Shown: positions 44,380-52,609, counted from the stretch's first letter. The stretch is 64,000 nt of DNA from Streptomyces sp. PsTaAH-137 (GCF_003259365.1 NZ_QLLY01000004.1:529533-593532), one strand, 5' to 3'. Numbers and translations are program-made. Notes: a model not told the origin generated them from the sequence alone.

Positions 44380-44564
44380 CACGCCGCCGCCTGGACGGGA
44401 GCGGTGCGTCCCTGGCGGGTGGTGCCGGTGCCGTGGCAGGCGGGGCAGTGGGCGGTGATGGTGCGCAGGTGGCCGTGGCGGTCGCGTCCGCCGAGGGTGA
44501 CCTTGGCCGAAGCGAAACCGTCGCAGTCGCGGCAGACGGGCGCGTTCTGGGCGTGCTGGGGCAT
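44379..44564 (-). CDS. Small zinc-ribbon protein (DnaJ-like CxxC)
   Basis: This 61-aa protein has CRDCDGFA and CPACHGTG, two CxxC pairs like DnaJ-type zinc ribbons. Similar tiny proteins accompany AICE transfer genes. A second one in this element is at 46934-47110. Confidence 0.72.
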   Translation of the reverse strand: MPQHAQNAPVCRDCDGFASAKVTLGGRDRHGHLRTITAHCPACHGTGTTRQGRTAPVQAAA

Positions 44565-44577
44565 GATGGGGCTTCCC

Positions 44578-44660
44578 TTTCGGGTCCGTTGGATCTGGAA
44601 GAGGTCAGGCGCCCGGAGCGGCGGAAGTTTGGCGACCGAGGCCGCTCCGGGGGCCGCTTA
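44578..44660. repeat. Duplicated 83-bp hairpin spacer, copy A
   Basis: About 88% identical by eye to 45214-45295. Each copy begins (reverse strand) with the stop TAA of the preceding gene and contains a 9-bp stem CGGAGCGGC/GCCGCTCCG. Each ends at the Shine-Dalgarno zone of the next gene. The two copies flank the GGDEF gene. Confidence 0.85.
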
Positions 44661-45203
44661 ATGTGTGTTGCGCCTGCCGTGGCCCTTGGCCGCGTACATC
44701 GCCAAGTCGGCGGCCGACAGCGCATCGGTCAGCGTCGGCACGAGCAGGGTCTTGCGGTGGCAGTGGCCGACCGAGGCCGACACCGCCAAGGCGTGGCCGC
44801 CATGGTCCACGGGCCGGTCGAGGGCCGTTCGCAGAGCGCTCAGCCCGGAGGACCGGTCGGGATCGGTGACGACGGCGGCGAATTCGTCCCCGCCCAGGCG
44901 GGCCGCGATCCCGTGGCGCCCGCACCATTCGCTCAGGCGGTGAGCGGTCGCGGCGAGCACGGCATCCCCGGCGGCGTGGCCGTAGGTGTCGTTGATGTTC
45001 TTGAAGTCGTCCAAGTCGACGAGGACGACCAGGGCCGAGGGGTTGCGGACCATGAGGTGTTCGGCGCGGGTGGTCCAGCCGGCGCGGGTGTGCAGGCCGG
45101 TCAGCGGGTCCCGGCGGGCGGTGGCGAGGCGGTGCAGGAGCAGGCTGCCGTGCGTGGCCCAGCCCAGGGCCGGTAAGGCGGCCGCGATGACGTGGGTGTC
45201 CAT
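44658..45203 (-). CDS. GGDEF-domain protein, putative diguanylate cyclase, of AICE2
   Basis: This 181-aa protein has a short hydrophobic N-terminus (VIAAALPALGWATHGSLLL) then a GGDEF domain: RDPLTGLHTRAGW, LVDLDDFKNINDTYGHAAGDAVL, ARLGGDEFAAVV (about 100-111). The signature GGDEF and the Mg-binding Asp are intact, so c-di-GMP synthesis is plausible. c-di-GMP controls Streptomyces development via BldD. Both flanking spacers are duplicates, which suggests insertion. Confidence 0.9.
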   Translation of the reverse strand: MDTHVIAAALPALGWATHGSLLLHRLATARRDPLTGLHTRAGWTTRAEHLMVRNPSALVVLVDLDDFKNINDTYGHAAGDAVLAATAHRLSEWCGRHGIAARLGGDEFAAVVTDPDRSSGLSALRTALDRPVDHGGHALAVSASVGHCHRKTLLVPTLTDALSAADLAMYAAKGHGRRNTH

Positions 45204-45213
45204 GGGTGCCTCT

Positions 45214-45295
45214 TTTCGGGTCCGATGAATTGGGGAGAGGTCGAGCGCCCGGAGCGGCGGAAGTTGGCGACCGAGGCCGCTCCGAGGGCCGTTTA
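45214..45295. repeat. Duplicated 83-bp hairpin spacer, copy B
   Basis: Matches 44578-44660 with one single-base deletion and scattered changes. On the reverse strand it runs from the stop of 45293-45529 through the CGGAGCGGC hairpin to the leader of the GGDEF gene. Confidence 0.85.
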
Positions 45296-45529
45296 GCGGC
45301 GGCGTCCGCGACGCGGCGGGTTCACCGGGGGGATCGCGTCGTAGCCGTCTTGGCCGCGCTGGAAGGAAGCCGCGTCGTTGTCGGTGCGGGCGGATTCGCT
45401 GTACTCGCGGCCGATGCGGCGCATGGTCTTGCGGTCACCGTGGCGACGCGCGATGGCGAACTCTCGCCCCATCTCCGCCATGGCCGTGTTGGTCGGCTCA
45501 GCGGTCTCCTTGCGGCTGAAGAACCCCAT
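45293..45529 (-). CDS. Small hypothetical protein of the AICE2 operon
   Basis: This 78-aa charged protein starts MGFFSRKETAEPTN and ends in a basic NPPRRGRRR tail. No motif is recognised. The stop lies inside the duplicated spacer. It is 1 bp from the membrane-protein gene upstream, so both are translated together. Confidence 0.7.
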   Translation of the reverse strand: MGFFSRKETAEPTNTAMAEMGREFAIARRHGDRKTMRRIGREYSESARTDNDAASFQRGQDGYDAIPPVNPPRRGRRR

Positions 45530-45530
45530 G

Positions 45531-45860
45531 TCAGTGCTTCCTTTCCTGGTTGATGAGTGAGCGGATGACGAGCGCGACGATGGCGAGCGAGCCGGCGGTG
45601 ATGGCGACCGCGAGGAGCATGGAGACCAGCACGGCGCCGATCACGAGGACGGCAGCGGTGCCGCCGCCGACGAGGAGTGCGAGCGAGCCGGGGGTGAGCT
45701 GCACCGTGGGACGCGAGGGCGCGGTCGCGGGCGGGCTCTGCTGGTGGCAGTGGCAGGCACTCGGGGCGTGCGGGTGGCCGTTCACCGTGCCCTGGGTGGT
45801 GTTGAGGGGGATGATCTGGCCGGTGGGCTGGTCGTTGACCGGGATTTTCGGGGTGAACAT
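45531..45860 (-). CDS. Small two-helix membrane protein, probable spread protein
   Basis: This 109-aa protein has a soluble N-terminus with a His/Cys cluster (CHCHQQ) and a long hydrophobic region (about 55-98: LALLVGGGTAAVLVIGAVLVSMLLAVAITAGSLAIVALV written here only in part). It resembles the membrane protein at 14732-15181 of AICE1. It would act in mycelial spread of the element. Confidence 0.72.
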   Translation of the reverse strand: MFTPKIPVNDQPTGQIIPLNTTQGTVNGHPHAPSACHCHQQSPPATAPSRPTVQLTPGSLALLVGGGTAAVLVIGAVLVSMLLAVAITAGSLAIVALVIRSLINQERKH

Positions 45861-45886
45861 GAGCGTGAACCTCCCTTCGGGATCGA

Positions 45887-46042
45887 TCAGTTGATGAGGG
45901 CGCCGATGGCGGGGCCGAGGAAGCTGCCGGCGATGAGGTAGCCGCCGAGGAGGAGCAGGGCCACGAGCCACCACGGCGGGCGGGCGAGCTTGATGCCGAG
46001 GACGGCGACGACGAGCGCGGCGAGCCAGAGCGGAACGTCCAC
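45887..46042 (-). CDS. 51-aa SpdA/SpdD-like hydrophobic peptide
   Basis: A very short frame from GTG at 46042 reads VDVPLWLAALVVAVLGIKLA, then PPWWLVALLLLGGYLIAG, ending SFLGPAIGALIN. Two hydrophobic helices and its place inside the transfer operon fit the tiny plasmid-spread membrane peptides. GGAGAGAC lies upstream. Confidence 0.7.
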   Translation of the reverse strand: MDVPLWLAALVVAVLGIKLARPPWWLVALLLLGGYLIAGSFLGPAIGALIN

Positions 46043-46051
46043 GGGTCTCTC

Positions 46052-46240
46052 CTAGGCCGGGCAGCGGTGGGTGCGGGCGGCGAGTTCGGCGGCCGAGCGG
46101 TTGTCGTACTCGGTGGAGAAGTCGCAGCCCGGGGCGGTGCAGGCGGCCGTGTGGCGGTCGCGTCCGCGTCCGTCGTGGAAGCTGGCGACCTGGACGGGCC
46201 CGATCTTCTGGACGTCGCGGAAGCGGCGATAGGCGGGCAT
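46052..46240 (-). CDS. Mobile element transfer protein (small, zinc-binding)
   Basis: This 62-aa protein starts MPAYRRFRDVQKIGPVQVAS. It has CTAPGC and a final HRC, a Cys/His pattern of the conserved mobile element transfer protein family of Streptomyces AICEs. GGAAGATCC precedes the ATG. Confidence 0.82.
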   Translation of the reverse strand: MPAYRRFRDVQKIGPVQVASFHDGRGRDRHTAACTAPGCDFSTEYDNRSAAELAARTHRCPA

Positions 46241-46259
46241 GGCGGATCTTCCTTTCGGG

Positions 46260-46937
46260 TCAGGTGAGTTGGAGTTCGGCTGCGATGGCGTCGGCCATCG
46301 GGGCGGGCAGTTGGAGGCGGGTGCGCAGGGTCTCGGGGCTGATCGGGCTGCCGGTCGACGCGGCGTGCATGTTCGCGATCTTCCGGGCGTGATCGAGCAG
46401 CGCGGGCGGCACGCTGGGAGCCGTCGCGGCGGGCTGCGGGGCCGGTTCGGCGGCCGGGAGTTCCGGAGCCGTGACCATCGACTGCGTCTCCTCGGTACGG
46501 GCCAACTCGACCTCGTGAAGGGCCGGTTCGGTGACTGGCGCGACGGTCGGGGCCGGTTCGGGAGTCGGCTGCGGTGTGGTGGGTGAGTGGACGAGGAGGG
46601 TGCCGCCGAGGAAGGCGAGCGCGGGCCAGCCGGCGACGAGGATGCACAGCCAGGCGGGCACGTGCTTGAGGTCGAGGAGTCCGGCGGTGGCGATGTTCGC
46701 GCCGAGCGAGGCGAACAGTGCGATCAGGAACCAGGTCCAGGCGGACCGGTCCCGGCGAGCGGTCCGTAGCCGGCGCCACGCGGCGACCAGGAGCAGGTCG
46801 ACGGAGATGGGGTAGGCCCACGCCTTCCATCCGGACTGACCTGCAGCGGAGGCGAGGTCGTGCAGATGGGCGAAGGACAGAGCCCCGGCAATCACGGCCT
46901 GGATCAGAACGGCGTCCGGGCGGAAGGAACGGGTCAC
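46260..46937 (-). CDS. spdB: DUF2637 SpdB-type spread membrane protein of AICE2
   Basis: This 225-aa protein has four membrane helices in the first 120 residues (LIQAVIAGALSFAHLHDLA, AYPISVDLLLVAAW, WFLIALFASLGANIATAG, CILVAGWPALAFLGGTLLV). A Pro-rich linker and a C-terminal helical domain (LLDHARKIANMHAASTGSPISPETLRTRL) follow. It corresponds to the AICE1 DUF2637 protein at 18541. Overlaps the upstream gene by ATGA. Confidence 0.87.
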   Translation of the reverse strand: MTRSFRPDAVLIQAVIAGALSFAHLHDLASAAGQSGWKAWAYPISVDLLLVAAWRRLRTARRDRSAWTWFLIALFASLGANIATAGLLDLKHVPAWLCILVAGWPALAFLGGTLLVHSPTTPQPTPEPAPTVAPVTEPALHEVELARTEETQSMVTAPELPAAEPAPQPAATAPSVPPALLDHARKIANMHAASTGSPISPETLRTRLQLPAPMADAIAAELQLT

Positions 46938-47110
46938 GTCTCCTCACCTCCTTCAGGTGCTTCGCCCGAGCCGAAGCAGGTCAGGCACATGCCGGTCTGG
47001 GAGCCGACGGACCGGCGCTTGCGGCCGACGCGGACCGGGACCGAGACCTCTCCGGACCCCTTGCACGTCGGGCAGGGCGCAGCCGGGGCGGGTGCCTTCT
47101 TCGCGGCCAT
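46934..47110 (-). CDS. Small zinc-ribbon protein (CxxCxGxG)
   Basis: This 58-aa protein has CPTCKGSGEV and CLTCFGSGE, DnaJ-like CxxCxGxG repeats, in a basic Ala/Lys-rich context. ATGA overlap with the SpdB gene. Confidence 0.75.
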   Translation of the reverse strand: MAAKKAPAPAAPCPTCKGSGEVSVPVRVGRKRRSVGSQTGMCLTCFGSGEAPEGGEET

Positions 47111-47115
47111 GGCGA

Positions 47116-47310
47116 TCACGCGTCCTGGCTGGGGTAGCCGTGGCCGGCGGGCGGGTACAGGCGGCGGTCGTTGAGCACGTTCATCGCGGAGACCAGCCCG
47201 TAGGCGGTGACGTCCACGAACTCCAGGTCGGCGCCCGGAGTTCCGGCGTAGGCGCTGAGGGCGGAGATGAGGTGGGAGGTCACTTCGAGGTCCGCGCAGG
47301 CGTGGCACAT
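47116..47310 (-). CDS. Small hypothetical protein, transfer operon
   Basis: This 64-aa protein starts MCHACADLEVTSHLISAL with a CxxC motif at the N-terminus. It lies 5 bp upstream of the zinc-ribbon start and has GGAAGGAG in front. Function unknown. Confidence 0.65.
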   Translation of the reverse strand: MCHACADLEVTSHLISALSAYAGTPGADLEFVDVTAYGLVSAMNVLNDRRLYPPAGHGYPSQDA

Positions 47311-47396
47311 CAGCGGTGTTCTCCTTCCGGATTCAGGCATGGGCGGGGTAGGGAGCTGGCGCGAGGCGGTCGCGCCGACCGGGTGAAGCAGGAGCG

Positions 47397-48737
47397 TCAG
47401 GGAATCGCCGGGGCCTGGGTGGGCATGGGCGGGATGATCAGCGTCGGGTCCAGCGGCACGGCCGGGCGGAACGGCTCCAGTGCCGGAAGGTCCGGGATCA
47501 GGTGCACGGTGGCGGCGCAGACCGCGACGGTCTCGGCCTCACTGGTGTGAGGGGTGCGGATGCGGGACCAGCCACCGGAGGAGTCCGCCGCAACGGCCTG
47601 TCCGGGACGGTCGGCGGGCAGCAACGAGGCAGTCGGCACAGCGTCGGGGGCGACGTCGCTCAGGCCCATCTCGGCGGTCTGCTTGTCGTTGACCCGGTGC
47701 ACCACCCGGCCGGTGAGCTGGGCGCGGAGCATGGTGGCGCCCTTGCCGAGTTCGGAGCCGAAGCGCTGCCCGCAGATCTCCAGGTAGATGCCGACCGAGC
47801 GGGAGAGCTGGGCCAGCCGGATCAGGCCGGTGACGATCCGCTCGCGGCGGGCCTCATCGGTCTTGGAGGAGATCAGGAAGAGTTCCGCGATCTCGTCGAC
47901 CAGGACCACGATGGGCGCCGAACGAAGGTACTCGGGCAGGGCCCACAGGTCCGAGGCGCCGTGCTTGGCGAGCAGGTCGAAGCGGTCCTCCATCTCGGCG
48001 ACGAGGACGTCGATCAGGGAGGCGGCGTCGTCGGGGTTGGTCGCGAGTGCGGACAGGCGGGCGGCGTAGCGGGCCTGCTCGACCCCGCGCTTGCAGTCGA
48101 TCCCCACCAGCGCGACCGGCAGTTGAGCCAGCCCCTTGATCAGGTTGCGCTGATACACCGACTTGCCCGACAGGGTCGCGCCCAGGGTCAGAGCCTGGGG
48201 GACCTGGCGGTAGTCGCGTTCGAAGACGGTCCCGTCATCGCGCAGCGCGACCGGCACCACCAGATCGTGGGGCTGGACCTTGCGCGGCATCCGCACCCGG
48301 CTCAGCACGTCATAGCCGGTCATCCGCAGTTCGACGAAACCGGGCTTGGTCGCGGTCAAGTTCACCGCGTGCACGCCCCATGCGTGCCGCAGACGCTCGG
48401 AAGCGGCGGCGATGTCGAAGGGCTCCAGGCCGGCGGGCAGTCGCAGGGTGACCCGCAGACCGGTCGAGGTGATCCGGACCCGGCGCACCTTCGGCGGGAC
48501 CGGCAGCACCTCACCGCGGGCGATGTTGCGGGCCATGAACGCCCGCAGCCCCGACGGGCGCACCGTCAGCCCGCACACGTCCATCGTCGTCCGGTAGCTG
48601 ATCGCGAACCGGGCCCGGGTGACCGGCAGGCCCACCAGCGTCCAGTACACGCGCGGCGCGCGGACCTTCGCGTAGCCGATACCGCCGGCACCCGCTAAGG
48701 CGCCCGCAGCCTCGACCCACAGGATCGGGTCAGCCAT
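47397..48737 (-). CDS. traSA: FtsK/SpoIIIE-type conjugal transfer ATPase (TraSA/TraB-like)
   Basis: This 446-aa protein has an N-terminal hydrophobic stretch, Walker A in GATLSGKSVYQR (about 185-196), a VGIDCKRGVEQARYAARL block, Walker B in PIVVLVDEIAELF and GIYLEICGQRFGSELGKG. It is shorter than the AICE1 protein (706 aa), close to the size of pSAM2 TraSA. It moves the element's double-stranded DNA between mycelia. It lies 2 bp downstream of the SCO3933-like gene. Confidence 0.92.
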   Translation of the reverse strand: MADPILWVEAAGALAGAGGIGYAKVRAPRVYWTLVGLPVTRARFAISYRTTMDVCGLTVRPSGLRAFMARNIARGEVLPVPPKVRRVRITSTGLRVTLRLPAGLEPFDIAAASERLRHAWGVHAVNLTATKPGFVELRMTGYDVLSRVRMPRKVQPHDLVVPVALRDDGTVFERDYRQVPQALTLGATLSGKSVYQRNLIKGLAQLPVALVGIDCKRGVEQARYAARLSALATNPDDAASLIDVLVAEMEDRFDLLAKHGASDLWALPEYLRSAPIVVLVDEIAELFLISSKTDEARRERIVTGLIRLAQLSRSVGIYLEICGQRFGSELGKGATMLRAQLTGRVVHRVNDKQTAEMGLSDVAPDAVPTASLLPADRPGQAVAADSSGGWSRIRTPHTSEAETVAVCAATVHLIPDLPALEPFRPAVPLDPTLIIPPMPTQAPAIP

Positions 48738-48739
48738 GA

Positions 48740-49072
48740 TCAGGCCCCCGTGGTGAGCGCGACCGCGCGGAACGAGATCCCGTGCCGCTTCTCACCGTTG
48801 AAGGTGTTCTCCCAGTCCCGCGCCTTCAGGCCGGTAACGCTCACCGGCATACCCGGCACCAGCCCCTCGGGGAGACCGGTCTCCGGGACGGTCACCTGGT
48901 AGAGGTTCCCCTCCCCCTCGTCCGAGACGAGCAGGCCCACCGTCGAAAGGGCCACGCCCGGGTTGTCGCGGTCCATCGCCCGCTCACCCGTCTTCTTGTT
49001 GACCATCTTCGGCTCCGGCGCAGTCGCCACGAACACGACAGCGGTCTGAAGGTCGATCTTGAAGGACGGCAT
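48740..49072 (-). CDS. SCO3933-family regulatory-type protein
   Basis: This 110-aa protein starts MPSFKIDLQTAVVFVATAPEPK and contains LYQVTVPETGLPEGL and KRHGISFRAVAL. It matches the small proteins named after SCO3933, which are found upstream of transfer genes in Streptomyces elements. Its action is not established. First gene of the AICE2 leftward operon, 142 bp from the divergent GntR gene. Confidence 0.8.
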   Translation of the reverse strand: MPSFKIDLQTAVVFVATAPEPKMVNKKTGERAMDRDNPGVALSTVGLLVSDEGEGNLYQVTVPETGLPEGLVPGMPVSVTGLKARDWENTFNGEKRHGISFRAVALTTGA

Positions 49073-49120
49073 ACAGCACTCCTTGCGATCCAGGGCGCAC
49101 TTGATGAGCAGCAACGCCCA

Positions 49121-49198
49121 ACTGGCTTGAGCCACTTACTGGCTTAAGCCAGTTGAGCACAGGCCGTGCTTCAGGTCAACAAGGTGGCTTGAGCCAGT
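49121..49198. promoter_or_regulatory. Triple palindromic operator of the AICE2 GntR regulator
   Basis: Three copies of TGGCTTRAGCCA lie at 49123-49134, 49140-49151 and 49185-49196. The middle copy is embedded in a perfect 16-bp palindrome ACTGGCTTAAGCCAGT. Spacings are 17 and 45 bp. TAGACT at 49202-49207, 7 bp before the GntR ATG, is a possible -10 for a leaderless transcript. The array sits between the divergent genes, so one regulator may control both directions. Confidence 0.8.
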
Positions 49199-49213
49199 TG
49201 CTAGACTGCGGCC

Positions 49214-49987
49214 ATGACTCCGCCCGGCCCTCCGACCCAGCAGCCTCCGAGCAGGCGTATTGCCGACGATCTGCGCCGACAGATCGAAATTGGCGAACTG
49301 CACAGCGGGGACAAGTTGCCTTCGGAGCGCGCTCTGGCTGAGCGGTACGGCGCCGCTCGCAACACGGCGCGGGAGGCGATCCGGATCCTTGCGGAGCAGG
49401 GCCTAGTCACTGCCAAGCACGGAAGCGGCGTGTTCGTACGCGAGCCGCAGAAGCTGTTCCGGTTCGGCAGCGATCGGTACTCGCTTAAGAACCGGGAAAC
49501 GGGCCTCACGCCGTTCAGGCTGGAGTGCAGCCGACAGGGCAAGGTCCCGCGGATCGACGTCCCGTCCATCGCTCGCGAACGTCCGCCGGCGGATGTTGCC
49601 GAGCGTCTGAAGGTGTCAGCCGAAGAGGAGAGCGTGGTTCACCGCGAGAATCACTACTTCGCGGACGACGAACCAGTCCAGATCGTTTCGACCTACCTTC
49701 GTTGGGATGAGGCTCAAGGAACGCTCTTGATGCAGGCCAAGACCGGTAAGGACGGCATCTACGGACGGCTTCAAGACCTTGGGCACGTCATGACCAACGT
49801 GCGCGACGAGATCAGCGCCAGGATGCCGACGCCGGCCGAGGCCGCGATCCTGGACCTTCTCCCCGGCGTGCCAGTGCTCGATGTTCTGCACACCAGCCTC
49901 GACCAAGACGGAGTTCCCTTCGAGGTGTCGCGCTACGTCCACCGCGCTGACCGCACCGGGCTGCTCTACGAACTGCCCGTCGAATAG
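49214..49987 (+). CDS. GntR-family (HutC/UTRA) transcriptional regulator, KorSA-like
   Basis: This 257-aa protein has a winged HTH (RIADDLRRQIEIGELHSGD ... LPSERALAERYGAARNTAREAIRIL, about 15-62) and a UTRA domain (about 95-245). It likely represses the transfer operon through the triple palindrome just upstream and itself. It is homologous to the AICE1 regulator. ATG at 49214 may be translated without a leader. Confidence 0.92.
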   Translation: MTPPGPPTQQPPSRRIADDLRRQIEIGELHSGDKLPSERALAERYGAARNTAREAIRILAEQGLVTAKHGSGVFVREPQKLFRFGSDRYSLKNRETGLTPFRLECSRQGKVPRIDVPSIARERPPADVAERLKVSAEEESVVHRENHYFADDEPVQIVSTYLRWDEAQGTLLMQAKTGKDGIYGRLQDLGHVMTNVRDEISARMPTPAEAAILDLLPGVPVLDVLHTSLDQDGVPFEVSRYVHRADRTGLLYELPVE

Positions 49988-50000
49988 ACAGGAGTCCTTG

Positions 50001-50516
50001 ATGGCATCCGCGATCGTGCGCCCCTTCGAGAGCAGTGATCTAACTGGCGCTGCTGCGGCGCTGGTTGAAGTCCACGAGACGGACGGATATCCCGTAGAGG
50101 GGATCGAAGATCCTCACGGCTGGCTCAGGTCGGACGATGTGCTCGCTGCATGGGTGGCCGACGACGAGGGGGAGGTCGTAGGGCACGTCGCCATCATGAG
50201 ACCGCGAGGCGAAGACGCTGTCACGATGTGGACCAAGCAGAGCGGTGACGACGAGGAACATGTAGCCGTTCTGGCAAGGCTGTTCGTTGTCAGAAACGCA
50301 CGGAAGCACGAGACCGGGAAACGCCTGATGGAAGCCGCGATGCACTTCGCTCAGGAACGGGATCTACGCCTGGTTCTCGACGTCATGACGAAGGACGTCG
50401 CGGCCATGCGGCTCTACGAACGGCTCGGCTGGCAGAAGATCGGCGAAGCCACTCACCACTTCGGAGCCGACCAGAGCATCCCTGCCATTTGCTACGTCTC
50501 GCCCCCGACGGCCTGA
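50001..50516 (+). CDS. GNAT-family N-acetyltransferase
   Basis: This 171-aa protein has AAWVADDEGEVVGHVAIMR, the acetyl-CoA loop LFVVRNARKHETGKRLMEAAM (written partly; about 100-118), LVLDVMTKDVAAMRLYERLGWQKIG. AGGAG precedes the ATG, 13 bp after the GntR stop. The same pairing occurs in AICE1, though the two GNAT proteins differ. Confidence 0.9.
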   Translation: MASAIVRPFESSDLTGAAAALVEVHETDGYPVEGIEDPHGWLRSDDVLAAWVADDEGEVVGHVAIMRPRGEDAVTMWTKQSGDDEEHVAVLARLFVVRNARKHETGKRLMEAAMHFAQERDLRLVLDVMTKDVAAMRLYERLGWQKIGEATHHFGADQSIPAICYVSPPTA

Positions 50517-51064
50517 GAGCTGTTACAAGTTTCTCTACCTCATCAAGCACCCGGCTGCGCTCCGCTCCGCCGGGCGGGCTTCCCGGCTCCGCTCGGGGCT
50601 GCGCTCATGCCTTCGGCCCGCGCTGCCCCGGCTGCGCCGACGCCCGCCCACGTGGATAGGTCCGGAGGTCATGAGTCGAGCACTCGACGCACTTCAGCCC
50701 ACGGTCAAGGACATGCCTCCGGCGGGGGATCGGCCGGCACCGGGGGGAGGGGGCGCCGTTCCCGGCCGCGGGCACATCGTGGTGAGCGTGGTGGGCTCCC
50801 ATCCCGTCCACCGTCGACCCAGGCAGAGCCGAGCAGACGCGGCCCATGGCGTCCAGGTCGTTCGTCCAGCGGGGCGCTCCACCTGGACGCCATGAACCAC
50901 GCCCGCTCCACAGACGTGTGGGTCGACGGCGGACGGGATGGGAGCTGGGGAGAGTGGTAGTTAAGGGAGTAGGCCTGTGCAGGATTCCAGATCACGCAGG
51001 CCAACAACCAACCCAGCCTCCGCCGCCCCATCTACTCAAACCCGCGCGCACCACCTACGCGGCC
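50517..51064. repeat. Intergenic region with large inverted repeat
   Basis: About 550 bp without a convincing gene. It contains GC-rich runs and then an imperfect hairpin of about 150 nt. Outer arms of 27 bp lie at 50795-50821 and 50919-50945 (one mismatch), and a perfect 14-bp inner pair CATGGCGTCCAGGT / ACCTGGACGCCATG at 50845-50858 and 50881-50894. An additional GAGTCGAGCACTCGA palindrome-like word lies near 50672-50690. It may be an origin (single-strand or transfer), a structured RNA or a defective insertion. Confidence 0.7.
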
Positions 51065-52000
51065 GTGCAAACTGAATCCGTGCTCGCTAACCTACTGCCG
51101 GGAATCCGGGAAATCAGAACCCCTTTATCCGCTGGTTACATTTGGCTAATATCTCTCTGGCTTGCCATCTCGGAATATATACCCGAAAGAGAAAAAGCCC
51201 ATGGAGTATGGGAAAGTGCGTACAAGCTGAGCGGCGCTATCGGCACAACGGCCACTTTCGCCGCAGTCAGTTTCGTCGCATACCTAATCGGTTGCCTACT
51301 TGAGATTAAAGCCCGCTCCATCGTTCACTGGTTTAGATTTTCGGAGTGGCGGTGGGCCATCGATCGACGGATCCTAGGAAACTCTTCATATATGGAGCTT
51401 GAGGATCCCAGAATGCTACATTGGTCGGAGAATCCCGAAACGAGTCGCGGAGATGTGGAATTCCACGACTACCTCCTTCCCGACGAGTCGTTAACTTCAG
51501 TCAGGATGCCCGATTGGGGCAGGCGAGCGTCACGCTCATCCCTGATCGACCTGGCCGTTTACATCCGCAGAATCAAGGGGCGGGGTGTTGACGTTCGTTT
51601 AGCACTGGGAAGGTTCGGCGACGAACTAGATCAACTTCCAATTCGCCTACAGTCCAAGAATTTGGACCTTTACAACACTTACGATCGCGCAACAGCCGAG
51701 GCGGATCTCAGAGTGAACGTTGGCCTCAGCACGTCAATCCTGCTAAGCGTAATAGTAGCCAAGGGTGCGGCCCCACTGCTTCTAGTTATCCCATGCGCCC
51801 TACTCCTTATTGTGCGGGGTCAGCAAAAGGCGCGCGAAGCAAATGATGTACTAATCCAAGCCGTCGTGTCTGGGGAGCTAGAATCCAGTGTTCTGACATC
51901 CGACCTGCCCCGGATTCTGCCGCCCCAGGAAACAAGATCGCCTGCGACGTCATCTGAAATCAACGATGGATTGACAGATGGCACGAGCGACTCTCCTTAA
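51065..52000 (+). CDS. Low-GC membrane protein, AICE2 cargo
   Basis: This protein of about 311 aa (GTG start, VQTESVLANLLPG) has two hydrophobic helices (AGYIWLISLWLAISEYI and TATFAAVSFVAYLIGCLLEI, about 18-75), a soluble domain of about 150 aa, and two more helices near 220-255 (ILLSVIVAKGAAPLLLVIPCALLLIV shown in part as ILLSVIVA). Codon use includes many A/T-ending codons, unlike its neighbours. No known family is recognised. Topology resembles signal- or defence-linked membrane proteins, but no function can be assigned. Start uncertain. Confidence 0.68.
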   Translation: MQTESVLANLLPGIREIRTPLSAGYIWLISLWLAISEYIPEREKAHGVWESAYKLSGAIGTTATFAAVSFVAYLIGCLLEIKARSIVHWFRFSEWRWAIDRRILGNSSYMELEDPRMLHWSENPETSRGDVEFHDYLLPDESLTSVRMPDWGRRASRSSLIDLAVYIRRIKGRGVDVRLALGRFGDELDQLPIRLQSKNLDLYNTYDRATAEADLRVNVGLSTSILLSVIVAKGAAPLLLVIPCALLLIVRGQQKAREANDVLIQAVVSGELESSVLTSDLPRILPPQETRSPATSSEINDGLTDGTSDSP

Positions 52001-52279
52001 TGAGGTGGCAGCGGCAGTGATGTGCCCACACTGCGCAACTAGCCCAGCCGCATCCGTGGTGACCTGCGGGTAGCCGCACGCGTCGCGCACTGACTAGTCC
52101 CCCACCAGGCCCGGCCAATTGCCCGTGCCAGTTGGGCGGGGACCCACGGGGAACGGCGGGGCAATGGGCTGTCAGAGTCAAGGCCGTCAGGCCACTCCCC
52201 CCGCAGGTCAGGCACCCAACTCCCCTTAGATCACCCGAGCTTATGGCGCTGAGCCCTGGGCGCGGCCATCATGAGGTCC

Positions 52280-52609
52280 ATGTCCGAGTTCCCTTGGCCT
52301 CCGGAGTCTCCGACCGCTACCGAAGTCCGGCAGTTCTGGCCCGAGACCGTTGCAGCTCTCCCCGTCGGCACGCACGTCACTGGACGAGTCATCGGCCGAC
52401 AGAGGTTCGGTGTCTTCATCCGCATCGAGGGCCACGCCAACGCTGTGGGCCTCGCCGAGATCGGAGGGATGCCCCACCACATGGAGCTGCCCCAGCCGGG
52501 AGTTGAAGTCGGCGGTCTGGTCGTTGATCATGCGGACCACAATCATCAGATCAAGATCAGGCTCGATGAGTGGATGGCCGATCCGGCAGGCGGCCAGGTG
52601 AGTGTCTAA
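52280..52609 (+). CDS. S1-like RNA-binding domain protein, AICE2 cargo
   Basis: This 109-aa protein has PVGTHVTGRVIGRQRFGVFIRI and VGLAEIGGMP, then VGGLVVDHADHNHQIKIRL, the beta-barrel pattern of an S1 domain. A GAGG 4 nt before the ATG at 52280 supports this start over the ATG at 52271. It might bind RNA. The gene is alone between the membrane protein and a convergent gene. Confidence 0.7.
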   Translation: MSEFPWPPESPTATEVRQFWPETVAALPVGTHVTGRVIGRQRFGVFIRIEGHANAVGLAEIGGMPHHMELPQPGVEVGGLVVDHADHNHQIKIRLDEWMADPAGGQVSV

